NCBI GenBank assembly: GCA_026225475.1
Contig: JAMFSU010000009.1
Location: 1-64,000, forward strand
Reading direction: 5' to 3'
DNA: 64,000 bases
Origin: Duganella sp.
GTDB lineage: Bacteria; Pseudomonadota; Gammaproteobacteria; Burkholderiales; Burkholderiaceae_D
The position numbers were made by a program, and so were the translations under genes. The notes beneath the pieces are model-generated. The model was not told the DNA's origin. It saw only the letters and a list, made by a program, of their open reading frames with translations, and did not search any database. Position 1 is the stretch's first letter, and each line of letters starts with the position of its first letter. Below, one piece after another: positions 19,157-28,127 of the stretch.

Positions 19157-20101
19157 TTACGACAACTGCTGAATCCCTGCCAACACCCAACCACCTTGAC
19201 CGGTAACTGGTTTCGACAGATTCCAGATTTCATTGAACTGGGTCGGTGAAGCATTCTTGTCTTCTTTGATGAAGCCAAAGAACTTGACGCTGGCCAAGTA
19301 GTCATTGCCCACGGTGTCCACGCCCAACATATCGGCGTCGAGCGAGACCACATCCGTCTGGTTGTTGTCCGCACCACGCTCCTGCAATTGCAGCTTCAAC
19401 TCACCGAACATTTCCGGTGTGGTGAATTCACGGATGTCGTTGGCATCGCCCTTGTCCCAGGCTGCCTGCAGACGGATGAAGTAAGTCTTGGCATTGCGCA
19501 CAAAACCGACCGTATCAAAGTCTGCCGGGATCCCGTAAGAAGCTTGCTCAACTCCAGCCGGTGCTGCGCCAGCGGCGACACCAGCGGCGCCAAACGCATT
19601 GCTCTGCAAGGCCTTGGCCGATTGCTCGGCTTCCAGTTGCGAGCCGATCGCCGGCGTGCTGTTGAAGTCATTACCGCTGGCATAGGCCGGACGTGCGGCA
19701 TTGCCATTGGCTTCCGACTTGCGGCGGAACATGCGGTAGATAAACATCGCGGCGAACCCCAGCAAGGCCACCATCAAGATGGTACTGATCATGCTGGCCA
19801 TGGCGCCGCCCAGACCGAAGTGCGACAACATGGCGCCCAGGCCGAGGCCAAGCAAGGCACCGCCCAGCATGCCCTTCCACGCGCTAGGCTTGGCAGCGGC
19901 CGCAGCCGGTGCTGCTGCAGGGGCAGCAGGCTTGGCCGCAGCGGCCTGGTTTTGCTGCATCGGGCTTTGCGCCTGGCGGCTGGCGCCCGACGATTGCTTG
20001 CCAAACGAACCGCCACCACCGAGGCGCTTGGCCTCCACTGCGGTAATACCGGCCGTCATGGTGATCGCCGCCACAATCAGCGCGACAAATACTTTTTTCA
20101 T
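19157..20101 (-). CDS. Tim44-like domain membrane protein
   Basis: A 314-residue protein. [20 protein letters not shown] is a signal or anchor helix; [11 protein letters not shown], then an Ala/Pro/Gln linker, two hydrophobic segments around 90-135 ([20 protein letters not shown] and [18 protein letters not shown]), and a C-terminal Tim44-like domain from about 190, with [19 protein letters not shown] and [18 protein letters not shown]. The ATG at 20101 has CAGGAGATAGC before it, so the longer frame to 20152 is rejected. The bacterial function is unknown; by analogy it may bind membrane or secreted proteins. Confidence 0.88.
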   Translation of the reverse strand: MKKVFVALIVAAITMTAGITAVEAKRLGGGGSFGKQSSGASRQAQSPMQQNQAAAAKPAAPAAAPAAAAAKPSAWKGMLGGALLGLGLGAMLSHFGLGGAMASMISTILMVALLGFAAMFIYRMFRRKSEANGNAARPAYASGNDFNSTPAIGSQLEAEQSAKALQSNAFGAAGVAAGAAPAGVEQASYGIPADFDTVGFVRNAKTYFIRLQAAWDKGDANDIREFTTPEMFGELKLQLQERGADNNQTDVVSLDADMLGVDTVGNDYLASVKFFGFIKEDKNASPTQFNEIWNLSKPVTGQGGWVLAGIQQLS

Positions 20102-20329
20102 GCTATCTCCTGAGATGGAAAGTACTGCGTAGTGATGCGAAAGCGGTCGCATCTGCCGAAAAACAAACTAAATGAGCAGGAGAGTCAGCCTCACCGCTGC
20201 GCGGCAAGACCTGGCAGCAGATAGCGCAAACATGGGGGAAGGACGAACCGACACCAGCATGCAAACGCCATCAGCCATCGTCACCAAGGAGACGAAAACC
20301 AGGGCTGGCCGCGAACGGCGATGCTGAGG

Positions 20330-20725
20330 TCAGACCCGCGGCGGACGGCCGGCGGGCGGAAGGAAAGGAGGTTGGCTGGCAGAATCGCTGCGCAAGGCAG
20401 GTGCCAGAGTTGCCGAATCGAATACAAACACTTGTGCCGAGTGCAACACAGGTTCGTCACCGACACCGGCGTGCGTGGAGAAATCCTCACTATCGGCAAA
20501 ATCGCTGCTGTCGTCGTCGATATCGGCAACATCAACATCACCAGCAACCGCTGGCACAGATGCCAAACTGGCATCGTTGCTAGCGTGCTGTACGGCACTA
20601 TGCAGCAATTGGTCGAATTGTGCCTGCAGTGCCACCGTGTCCACCGCGGTGCGATACGTCAACAACCCTGCAAAGACTTGCATGGGTAATAGACAGATCA
20701 GCAAAAGGGCAAACAGGCGCTTCAT
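20330..20725 (-). CDS. Small exported acidic protein, CzcI-like tail, function unknown
   Basis: A 131-residue protein with a clear signal peptide, MKRLFALLLICLLPMQVFAG, followed by an Ala/Asp/Val-rich acidic region containing DVADIDDDSSDFADSEDF, and a proline-rich end, PPFLPPAGRPPRV. The signal and the C-terminal pattern recall the small CzcI-type proteins that precede metal-efflux genes, but the His/Cys metal residues are absent and no efflux genes are nearby. ATG at 20725 is preferred over a TTG at 20740. It lies divergent to the two-component gene at 20942. Low-complexity composition limits certainty. Confidence 0.6.
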   Translation of the reverse strand: MKRLFALLLICLLPMQVFAGLLTYRTAVDTVALQAQFDQLLHSAVQHASNDASLASVPAVAGDVDVADIDDDSSDFADSEDFSTHAGVGDEPVLHSAQVFVFDSATLAPALRSDSASQPPFLPPAGRPPRV

Positions 20726-20941
20726 AAGGTTTTCAAACAATCAACGCGAAAATTATACCAAGAGTTCCAAGATATGCGGGCGTATCGTGAATTTATCAAG
20801 TGCTAACACTTACTTGCTCTAACGTATCCACGCTTGATTATGCATTGCGTTGGCTGGCAATTTAGTACAAGATGCAGAAAAAGATATAGTATTATTTCAA
20901 CAATAACGGAGACAAGCACCGCTAGTGTGCGGTTCGTGCCC

Positions 20942-21646
20942 ATGCGTATTCTGCTCGCTGAAGATGACAGTGTTCTGGCCGACGGTTTGACGCGCTCGTT
21001 GCGTCATTCCGGTTATGCTGCGGATTGCGTCAAGAATGGCGTGGAAGCTGATTCCGCGCTGTCGACGCAGGATTTTGATTTACTGATCCTCGACCTCGGC
21101 CTACCCAAGATGTCCGGCCTGGAAGTATTGCGACGCTTGCGCGCACGCAACTCGCGCCTGCCGGTGCTGATCCTGACGGCCGCCGATTCGGTCGAACAGC
21201 GCGTACAAGGGCTCGATCTCGGTGCCGACGATTACATGGCCAAACCGTTTGCGCTGTCCGAACTGGAAGCACGCGTGCGTGCGCTGACCCGGCGCGGCGC
21301 CGGCGGCGGTCCTACCGTGATCCGCCATGGCTCGCTCAGTTACGATCAGGTCGGTCGCATTGCGTATATCGGTGAACAAATGCTCGATCTGTCGGCACGC
21401 GAACTAGGCTTGCTGGAAGTATTATTACAGCGTACCGGACGACTGGTCTCCAAGGAGCAACTGGTCGATCATCTATGCGAATGGGGTGAGGAAGTCAGCA
21501 ATAATGCGATCGAAGTCTACGTTCACCGTTTGCGCAAGAAAATTGAAGTCGGCGCGATTCGCATCGCGACCGTGCGCGGCCTCGGTTATTGCCTGGAAAA
21601 ACTCCCCGATTCCGTCGCGAGCGCCAGCGTTATCCATAACGCCTGA
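20942..21646 (+). CDS. OmpR/PhoB-family response regulator
   Basis: A 234-residue regulator. MRILLAEDDSVLADGLTRSL begins the receiver, with LILDLGLP holding the phospho-Asp (about residue 51) and YMAKPFALSELEARVRAL holding the Lys; the C-terminal winged helix ends EVYVHRLRKKIEVGAIRIAT VRGLGY-like. It resembles the QseB/PmrA/TctD group. The frame extends 36 codons upstream, but the extension is not conserved. It is followed 8 bases later by its sensor kinase and then by a transporter pair it probably regulates. Confidence 0.93.
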   Translation: MRILLAEDDSVLADGLTRSLRHSGYAADCVKNGVEADSALSTQDFDLLILDLGLPKMSGLEVLRRLRARNSRLPVLILTAADSVEQRVQGLDLGADDYMAKPFALSELEARVRALTRRGAGGGPTVIRHGSLSYDQVGRIAYIGEQMLDLSARELGLLEVLLQRTGRLVSKEQLVDHLCEWGEEVSNNAIEVYVHRLRKKIEVGAIRIATVRGLGYCLEKLPDSVASASVIHNA

Positions 21647-21654
21647 CGCCGTCC

Positions 21655-23250
21655 ATGCGCTGGCGCCAAGCCGCACCCATCATCGCCATGCCTGAGCTGC
21701 CCGAAGCCGGCCAACGGCAGCCTGCCGCCATCGCTGGCAGCAAGAGCAAGCGCCATACCGCAACCATTGCCACCCAACCGGAAGAACGCACGCAACGTTC
21801 GCTGTTCGGTGAAATTCTCGACTGGATGCTGGCGCCGCTGTTGTTGCTCTGGCCGATGAGCATTGCCATCACTTATCTGATTGCCCAATCGATTGCCAAC
21901 CAACCGTTTGATCGCGCCCTCGAAGACAGCGTTACGGTATTGGCGCAACAAGTCTCTGAAGTCAACGGCAAGACCGTGGCGCGCCTGCCAGTATCGGCGC
22001 GCGACTTGCTACGCGCCGATGACATTGACAATATCTATTTCCAGATTCTCGGCCCCAAAGGTGAATTCGTCGAAGGCGACCGTGACATGCCCGCGCCGTT
22101 GCTCGACGACGACCGCCTGGCCTACGGCGTGGTCCAATTCCGTAACGATATTTTGCACGGCAACGACGTGCGCATTGCTTATACCCAGATCGATTTGCGC
22201 CGCACTTCAGAGCAACGTGCAGCGTCTTCCAAGGAACCGCGTCTGGCCACCGTGCAAGTGGGTGAAACACTGGAAAAGCGCGCACAGCTGGCCAATGAAA
22301 TCATCAAGGGCGTAATCCTGCCGCAATTCATCATCTTGCCGGTTGCCTTGGCGTTGGTCTGGTTTGCACTATCTCGCGGCTTGTCGCCACTGTCTGAATT
22401 GCAGCAACGCATCCGTGCGCGCCGTCCCGATGATCTCAGTCCGATCGATTCGGGCCAGGTACCGGAAGAGATCTCGCCACTAGTGCGGTCACTCAACGAC
22501 ATGCTGGCGCGCCTGTCGCAAACCATTGCCTTGCAAAAGCGTTTCATCGCCGATGCCGCACATCAGATGAAAACACCGCTGGCAGGTATGCGCATGCAAT
22601 CCGAACTGGCCTTGCGCCAAACCGACCAGGCCGATGTGCATCGTTCACTCGAACAATTGGCCAAGAGTTCGGAATCGGCCACGCGTCTGGTCAATCAATT
22701 GCTGTCGCTGGCACGGGCCGAAAATCAGACGCCCGATACCGCGCCGTTCCAACCGCTGGAGTTGTCCGAGCTGGCACGCACCGTGGTGCAAGACTGGGTG
22801 CCGATGTCGTTCACCCAGCACATCGATCTGGGCTTCGAACAACCTGGCCATCCGATCATGATCAGCGGCAATCCGATCATGCTGCGCGAACTGTTGAGCA
22901 ATCTGCTCGACAATGCCTTGCACTACACACCGTCACAAGGCAGCGTCACGGTGCGTGCGCGTGCCGATGAAGAACTGGGCCTGGCTTTTTTGGAAGTCGA
23001 AGACAATGGTCCCGGCATTGCCATCAGCGAACGTGGGCATGTATTCGAACGCTTCTATCGCGTCCTCGGCAGCCATACCGCCGGCAGCGGACTGGGACTG
23101 GCGATCGTGCGCGAGATCGCGCAACAACACGATGCCGAGATCGAACTGAGCAATAATCCGCACAGTCACGACCCGAAAGCGCCCGGCTGTTTATTCCGTG
23201 TCACGCTGCGTATGATTGCGCGCCAGACTTTCATTGACGATATCGGCTGA
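21655..23250 (+). CDS. Membrane sensor histidine kinase, TctE/QseC-like
   Basis: A 531-residue kinase with two membrane helices, about 58-82 and 220-245, bracketing a periplasmic 2CSK_N-type sensor. After a HAMP-like segment, the H-box is FIADAAHQMKTPLAGMRMQS; ATPase motifs are LLSNLLDNALHYTP, EVEDNGPGIA and GSGLGLAIVREIA. It should phosphorylate the regulator encoded just upstream. A hydrophilic N-terminal tail of about 50 residues before the first helix is longer than usual. Its 3' end abuts the DUF4212 gene by a 1-base gap. Confidence 0.93.
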   Translation: MRWRQAAPIIAMPELPEAGQRQPAAIAGSKSKRHTATIATQPEERTQRSLFGEILDWMLAPLLLLWPMSIAITYLIAQSIANQPFDRALEDSVTVLAQQVSEVNGKTVARLPVSARDLLRADDIDNIYFQILGPKGEFVEGDRDMPAPLLDDDRLAYGVVQFRNDILHGNDVRIAYTQIDLRRTSEQRAASSKEPRLATVQVGETLEKRAQLANEIIKGVILPQFIILPVALALVWFALSRGLSPLSELQQRIRARRPDDLSPIDSGQVPEEISPLVRSLNDMLARLSQTIALQKRFIADAAHQMKTPLAGMRMQSELALRQTDQADVHRSLEQLAKSSESATRLVNQLLSLARAENQTPDTAPFQPLELSELARTVVQDWVPMSFTQHIDLGFEQPGHPIMISGNPIMLRELLSNLLDNALHYTPSQGSVTVRARADEELGLAFLEVEDNGPGIAISERGHVFERFYRVLGSHTAGSGLGLAIVREIAQQHDAEIELSNNPHSHDPKAPGCLFRVTLRMIARQTFIDDIG

Positions 23251-23251
23251 C

Positions 23252-23551
23252 ATGAAGATTCCTCCCGCCATTCCAGCGCCTCCACCCATGACACCCGCCG
23301 AAGCCTATTGGCAAACCTCGCGCCGCCTTACCTTGACCTTGCTCAGCGTCTGGTTCGTGGTCACCTTCGTGGCGGTGTTTTTCGCACGCGAACTCGATCG
23401 AATCAATCTGTTCGGCTGGCCACTGTCGTTTTATATGGCAGCGCAAGGCGTCATGCTGGTGTACCTGGCCATTGTGGTGATTTACACCGTGCGCATGCGC
23501 CGTGCCGAACAAGAATTGCATGCCGCCAATGAGCAACACCATGGAGACTAA
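23252..23551 (+). CDS. DUF4212 small symporter accessory subunit
   Basis: A 99-residue protein with two membrane helices (about 25-45 and 55-80), including NLFGWPLSFYMAAQGVMLVY, the signature of DUF4212 proteins that are always found before a VC_2705-type sodium:solute symporter. ATG at 23252 is chosen over the earlier in-frame start because it begins right after the kinase stop. It overlaps the symporter start by about 20 bases, so both are translated together, probably as one complex. Confidence 0.9.
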   Translation: MKIPPAIPAPPPMTPAEAYWQTSRRLTLTLLSVWFVVTFVAVFFARELDRINLFGWPLSFYMAAQGVMLVYLAIVVIYTVRMRRAEQELHAANEQHHGD

Positions 23552-25571
23552 CAAGGCCTTCTTCCGGCGGTTGACACGCTACTATTGCTGGTACACCTTC
23601 GGCTTCATCGTGTTCCTGCTAGTACTGGCCGTGCTCGAACATGAAGGCATGCCGCGCGCCTGGATCGGTTATCTGTTCCTGTTCGTGACGATTGCGCTGT
23701 ATGCCGGCATTGGTGTGCTCAGCCGCACCTCGGATGTGCCTGAATATTATGTCGCCGGACGGCGCGTACCAGCACTGTTCAATGGCATGGCCACCGCAGC
23801 CGACTGGATTTCGGCGGCGACCTTTATCAGCCTGGCCGGTGGACTTTATCTGCAGGGTTTCGATGGTCTGGCGTATATCATGGGCTGGACCGGTGGCTAT
23901 TGCCTGGTGGCGCTGTTGATCGCGCCTTATCTGCGCAAGTTCGGCCAATACACGCTGGCCGACTTTCTTGCTGAGCGCTATGGTGGCAATTTCGTGCGCA
24001 TCCTGGCGGTCATCGCCACCATCCTGATTTCGTTCACCTATGTGGTGGCACAGATTTATGGTGTCGGCCTGATCACGTCGCGCTTTACCGGCATCGATTT
24101 TTCGATAGGAATTTTCCTCGGGTTGGCCAGCATTCTGGTCTGTTCATTTCTCGGTGGCATGCGCGCCATCACTTGGACTCAGGTGGCGCAATACATTATC
24201 ATCCTGTTTGCTTACCTGATCCCGGTGTTGTGGTTGTCGGCCAAACATACAGGCGTGCCGGTGCCGCAGGTAGCCTATGGTTCGGTATTGCCGAAACTGA
24301 ATGCGCTAGAACAACGCATCGCTGCTGATCCCAAGGAACAGGAAGTGCGTGCCATCTTCCAGGCCCGTGCCGACGACTACGACAACAAGCTCCAACATCT
24401 GCCGCGTTCATGGGAAGACGGCCGCATCGACGCGCAGCACCATAGCGAAGAAATCCGCCGCGACAGCCATGCCTCGCTAGCCGATATCAAGAGCGCCAGC
24501 CGTGCCTTGAGCGCCTACCCCAAGTCGATCGAAGAAGCCGAGCACAAATGGAATGACGCCAAGTCTTACAATCTCTCGCGTGCGCAGCCACCGGTATCGC
24601 AAACCGAACCATTCCCGGGCAAAGACGAGGAAGCCGCCGACATCAAGCGCAACAATTTTCTGGCGTTGGTGTTTTGCCTGATGATCGGCACCGCCGCTTT
24701 GCCGCATATCCTGATGCGCTACTACACCACACCAAGCGTGCACGAAGCGCGCAAGTCGGTATTCTGGACCCTGTTCTTCATCATGTTGATCTATGTCACC
24801 GTACCGGCGCTGGCAATTTTGGTGAAGTACGATATCTACACCTCGCTGGTCGGCAGCAATTATGCCCACTTGCCTGATTGGGTTTACTACTGGGCCAGTA
24901 TCGACAAAGCCAATCCTTTGGTCAGCATTACCGACCTCAATCACGATCACATTGTGCAGCTCGGTGAAATTTCACTCGATGGCGACATCATCGTGCTGGC
25001 CACGCCGGAAATTGCCGGCCTGCCCTATTTCATCTCTGGCCTGGTAGCGGCGGGCGGTCTGGCGGCGGCGCTGTCAACGGCGGATGGTTTGTTGCTGACG
25101 ATTTCCAATGCACTCTCGCATGATGTGTATTACAAGGTCATCGACCCGAGCGCGTCGTCGCAAAAACGCGTGACGATTTCCAAGCTGCTGTTGCTAGTGG
25201 TGGCTTTGCTGGCCGCCTATGCGGCTTCACTCAAGCCCGGCGATATTCTGTCGATGGTGGGCGCTGCCTTTTCGCTGGCGGCATCGACCTTGTTTCCGGC
25301 GCTGGTGCTGGGCATCTTCTGGAAACGCGCCAACCAGGCCGGCGCGATTGCCGGCATTATCTCCGGCTTTCTGATGTGCGTGTATTACATGGTGCATACC
25401 CATCCAGCCTTCGGCGGCAGCGCAGCCGGGCAGTGGTTTCACATTGCGCCAATTTCAGCGGGCCTGTTTGGCGTACCGGTCGGTATTGGCACCTTGATAG
25501 TGGTCAGTTTGCTCACGCCACCGCCCGACGAACGCACGCTGGCCTTGATCGACCATATCCGCACGCCATAG
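23529..25571 (+). CDS. VC_2705-type sodium:solute symporter with large soluble insert
   Basis: A 680-residue SSS-family transporter. Family motifs include YYVAGRRVPALFNGMATAAD, AATFISLAGGLYLQGFDGLA, RKFGQYTLADFLAERYGG and SALSTADGLLLTISNALSHD (reading across AAALSTADG). Between helices 6 and 8, roughly residues 250-385, there is a charged, helical, non-membrane stretch (NALEQRIAADPKEQEVRAIF onward) that most relatives lack. The solute is likely a small organic acid such as acetate or another monocarboxylate, but this is inference. ATG 23541 is an equally possible start. Confidence 0.9.
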   Translation: MSNTMETNKAFFRRLTRYYCWYTFGFIVFLLVLAVLEHEGMPRAWIGYLFLFVTIALYAGIGVLSRTSDVPEYYVAGRRVPALFNGMATAADWISAATFISLAGGLYLQGFDGLAYIMGWTGGYCLVALLIAPYLRKFGQYTLADFLAERYGGNFVRILAVIATILISFTYVVAQIYGVGLITSRFTGIDFSIGIFLGLASILVCSFLGGMRAITWTQVAQYIIILFAYLIPVLWLSAKHTGVPVPQVAYGSVLPKLNALEQRIAADPKEQEVRAIFQARADDYDNKLQHLPRSWEDGRIDAQHHSEEIRRDSHASLADIKSASRALSAYPKSIEEAEHKWNDAKSYNLSRAQPPVSQTEPFPGKDEEAADIKRNNFLALVFCLMIGTAALPHILMRYYTTPSVHEARKSVFWTLFFIMLIYVTVPALAILVKYDIYTSLVGSNYAHLPDWVYYWASIDKANPLVSITDLNHDHIVQLGEISLDGDIIVLATPEIAGLPYFISGLVAAGGLAAALSTADGLLLTISNALSHDVYYKVIDPSASSQKRVTISKLLLLVVALLAAYAASLKPGDILSMVGAAFSLAASTLFPALVLGIFWKRANQAGAIAGIISGFLMCVYYMVHTHPAFGGSAAGQWFHIAPISAGLFGVPVGIGTLIVVSLLTPPPDERTLALIDHIRTP

Positions 25572-25730
25572 CGTGCTGCGGCGTCCTGCCGCCAGACCGC
25601 GCGCGTCAGCATATGTCTTGACGCGTGCCACCTCCATTACCCCTCCGGGAACCACGCGATCACTTGTCCAGTGACGATAAGCGGTGATTTCAATGCGCAT
25701 GCGAATGCGTATTTTTTGAAAGCACTGACT

Positions 25731-25746
25731 TTTAGCAGATGCTAAA
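25731..25746. promoter_or_regulatory. 16-bp perfect palindrome upstream of the orphan 452-residue gene
   Basis: TTTAGCAGATGCTAAA reads the same on both strands, apart from no mismatch at the centre pair (half site TTTAGCA, centre GA/TC offset by one). It lies 60 bases before the ATG in markedly AT-rich DNA and could be an operator for a dimeric regulator. No regulator is known for it. Confidence 0.4.
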
Positions 25747-25805
25747 TTTCGCAAAATAAGAATTTATCCGACGTAATTTTTTGACAATATTTTGCAATTT
25801 ATTTT

Positions 25806-27164
25806 ATGACAAGAATATCTAATAGCCATTCTCATTCGTATCAGATTGGCAACTCAACTAGGGCACCGATTCAGATGAGTGCGCCTAAGGCTGGCATTGC
25901 ACAAGGCTTATGCGCCGCCATTACCACCCCGTCCAAGTGGCTGCGCGGATGCCGTTTGTTTAAAGCACCTATTCAACAACAGCACAACAGAACGCCGACA
26001 ACGGTGTCTGTCGCCGCACCGTGCTTACCCAAAACATGTTTTTCAATTACAGAAAAATGCGCATTCCCGGACAAGGCTACGGCGCAGGAATTGCAGGCTT
26101 GTTTTCTGTCCCAGCAAGACGTATCGATTGGTACCGGCGAGACCACCGCCAAAGTCTCTGCGGTATTCCAGGCTGACCTGACGCGCGCCAGCTATACGGT
26201 GAACGGCAGGCTGGTGTCGCAACCAGGAATGACCGAGGCAGATGCGCTGAAAAATCTGCATGCGGCCTTCATCGTGGATGGGAAATTTGATGCGCAAGGT
26301 TTATACGCGGTCTCCAAATTCGTCAATCAGGCAGTGTTGGCGGGACCAACGCTGCTGTTGCTCAAGCAAATGGAGGGACATTTCCCTGCCGGCTTTCATG
26401 CGCGGGCAGGAAATCAGAAAATCCGTTATCAGGTCACCCGACTCGCGGATGGTGGCTATGCAATGATGGCGACGCATACGAAACAACTCAGTAAGGTCGC
26501 CGACGATCTGGATCGTGATACCTGGATTCAGCTAGGCAAGAATTGTTACTCTACTTGTTATGCAAAAATCCATCTTGATCGCGCCTCTATCGACAACATC
26601 GATGTCTTGCTCTGTGCAGATGAAGGTGCGATGTTCGAGAAAAGCAGTGTTGGATATGCGCTCAATATAGCGACACCGTCTCTGTATCTGGATGCGCTGG
26701 CGGCCATGGATAGCGAGAGCCAATGGAATTTGTTTTCTGACTACCTGCGCACAGCAGAGCAGGCTGCGGCGCAGCCACAGGCTTGCTTTATCGCCGACGG
26801 ATCTGCCGCCGTCAACCAGCAATTGCGACCACGAATCGAAGCGCCGCAAGCCATTACCGGCGCGGTTGCCAATCCAGCGCCGCAGCGCTTTCTGGCGAAA
26901 GACATTTACGTCTTCTTGCTTGGCTATCTGATTGACCAGCGCTATCTGGATTTACACCAAAGGATTCCTGAGTTTGCCCGGGCCGATCAACCACTGACGG
27001 TTGAACTGGTACAGAAAGTGTCGCGCTATGTGCTCGCGCAAGTTCAAGCCAAGCCCAAGGCAACTGCGCAAGCTGCTACTGACTGGCGCCGCCATATGCG
27101 GCGGATGGACGCCAATCATAGAACCAGCGCAGAGTATCGGCACCACGACTACAGAGGCGCATAG
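25806..27164 (+). CDS. Orphan protein of unknown function, possible secreted effector
   Basis: A 452-residue protein I do not recognise. The first 60 residues are Ser/Thr/Asn/Gln-rich and poor in acidic residues (MTRISNSHSHSYQIGNSTRA), with no hydrophobic signal peptide. The body is soluble; GFHARAGNQKIRYQVTRLAD and WIQLGKNCYSTCYAKIHLDR look like a folded beta-rich core, and the C-terminus is basic, with RRHMRRMDANHRT. No membrane helix is visible. There is no good ribosome site at 25806; ATG 25875 is an alternative. AT-rich DNA with a palindrome precedes it. The composition is like type III effectors, but this is only a suggestion. Confidence 0.7.
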   Translation: MTRISNSHSHSYQIGNSTRAPIQMSAPKAGIAQGLCAAITTPSKWLRGCRLFKAPIQQQHNRTPTTVSVAAPCLPKTCFSITEKCAFPDKATAQELQACFLSQQDVSIGTGETTAKVSAVFQADLTRASYTVNGRLVSQPGMTEADALKNLHAAFIVDGKFDAQGLYAVSKFVNQAVLAGPTLLLLKQMEGHFPAGFHARAGNQKIRYQVTRLADGGYAMMATHTKQLSKVADDLDRDTWIQLGKNCYSTCYAKIHLDRASIDNIDVLLCADEGAMFEKSSVGYALNIATPSLYLDALAAMDSESQWNLFSDYLRTAEQAAAQPQACFIADGSAAVNQQLRPRIEAPQAITGAVANPAPQRFLAKDIYVFLLGYLIDQRYLDLHQRIPEFARADQPLTVELVQKVSRYVLAQVQAKPKATAQAATDWRRHMRRMDANHRTSAEYRHHDYRGA

Positions 27165-27188
27165 GCACCGCCTATCCTATCTCTGGCC

Positions 27189-28127
27189 TCAACGCGCAAA
27201 TGGCAAACCCGGCATTTCTTCGGCCGGCGTCACGGTCACCGCTACCTGCATGGTCTGCTGACCGCCGCCGATCAGCACCCCGCGCAACGGCGAAATATCG
27301 AGAAAGTCGCGGCCCCAGCCCAACGTGATATGGCTGGAGTCAGGGAAGATGCCATTGGTCGGATCAGCATCGATCCAGCAGCCAGGTTTGCCGTCGCTAC
27401 CCGGGCAATATACCGACACCCAGGCATGCGAAGCATCGGCGCCGATCAGACGCGCCTGCCCCGGTGGCGGCTGCGTCAGCAGATATCCGCTGACATAGCG
27501 CGCGGCCAAGCCCATCGAGCGCAGGCAAGACAACATGAAGTGGGCGTAATCCTGACACACGCCACGCTTGCTGGCGAACACGTCGGTCACCGGGGTCGAT
27601 ACCGTGGTGGCCAGCGGATCAAATGTGAATTCGTTGAAGATGCGCCGCATCAAATTGCCAACGCCATCCAGTAACGAATGGCCCGGCACAAAACATTCGG
27701 CAGCATAGCGGGCGAACTCGCGCTTGATCCTGACATGGGAAGACTCAAACAAGAAACAGGATGCTTCCAGCATATCGGGTGACAACAGACGGCCAGCACG
27801 ATACGACATGGTTTCAGCCACCTGTTCCCATGGTGGTGTCTCGATCAGAAATGGCCGCGACAGGATTTCCACCCAGGATTCGGCATGCACTTCCAGGCTG
27901 GAGTGATCCTGATCGAGCGACAACGATTGCAGTGCATTGCCAAAGCTGTCGAAGAAGCAAGTCACATTCTGCGGCGCTGGCAGGATGTTGATCGTATGCG
28001 AGGTGCAGGTCTGCCATGGCAGCGAACGCGGCGTCAGGCGCAACACTTGATGTGACAGCCGCACCGGCACGGCGTATTCGTAGCTGGTTTCGTGGACGAT
28101 GTGATAGGTGACGTAGTGCATCGTCAT
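27189..28127 (-). CDS. Transglutaminase-like cysteine peptidase/transamidase with N-terminal beta domain
   Basis: A 312-residue protein. The N-terminal Bact_transglu_N domain begins MTMHYVTYHIVHETSYEYAV and includes VRLSHQVLRLTPR. The catalytic core holds C191 (KRGVCQDYAHFMLSCLRSM), H234 (DASHAWVSVY) and D255 (WIDADPTNG), so the triad is complete. Such proteins in Anbu-linked clusters are thought to cleave or form amide bonds on peptides. Its ATG overlaps the stop of the ATP-grasp/alpha-E fusion by 4 bases, so it is the third gene of that operon. Confidence 0.93.
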   Translation of the reverse strand: MTMHYVTYHIVHETSYEYAVPVRLSHQVLRLTPRSLPWQTCTSHTINILPAPQNVTCFFDSFGNALQSLSLDQDHSSLEVHAESWVEILSRPFLIETPPWEQVAETMSYRAGRLLSPDMLEASCFLFESSHVRIKREFARYAAECFVPGHSLLDGVGNLMRRIFNEFTFDPLATTVSTPVTDVFASKRGVCQDYAHFMLSCLRSMGLAARYVSGYLLTQPPPGQARLIGADASHAWVSVYCPGSDGKPGCWIDADPTNGIFPDSSHITLGWGRDFLDISPLRGVLIGGGQQTMQVAVTVTPAEEMPGLPFAR

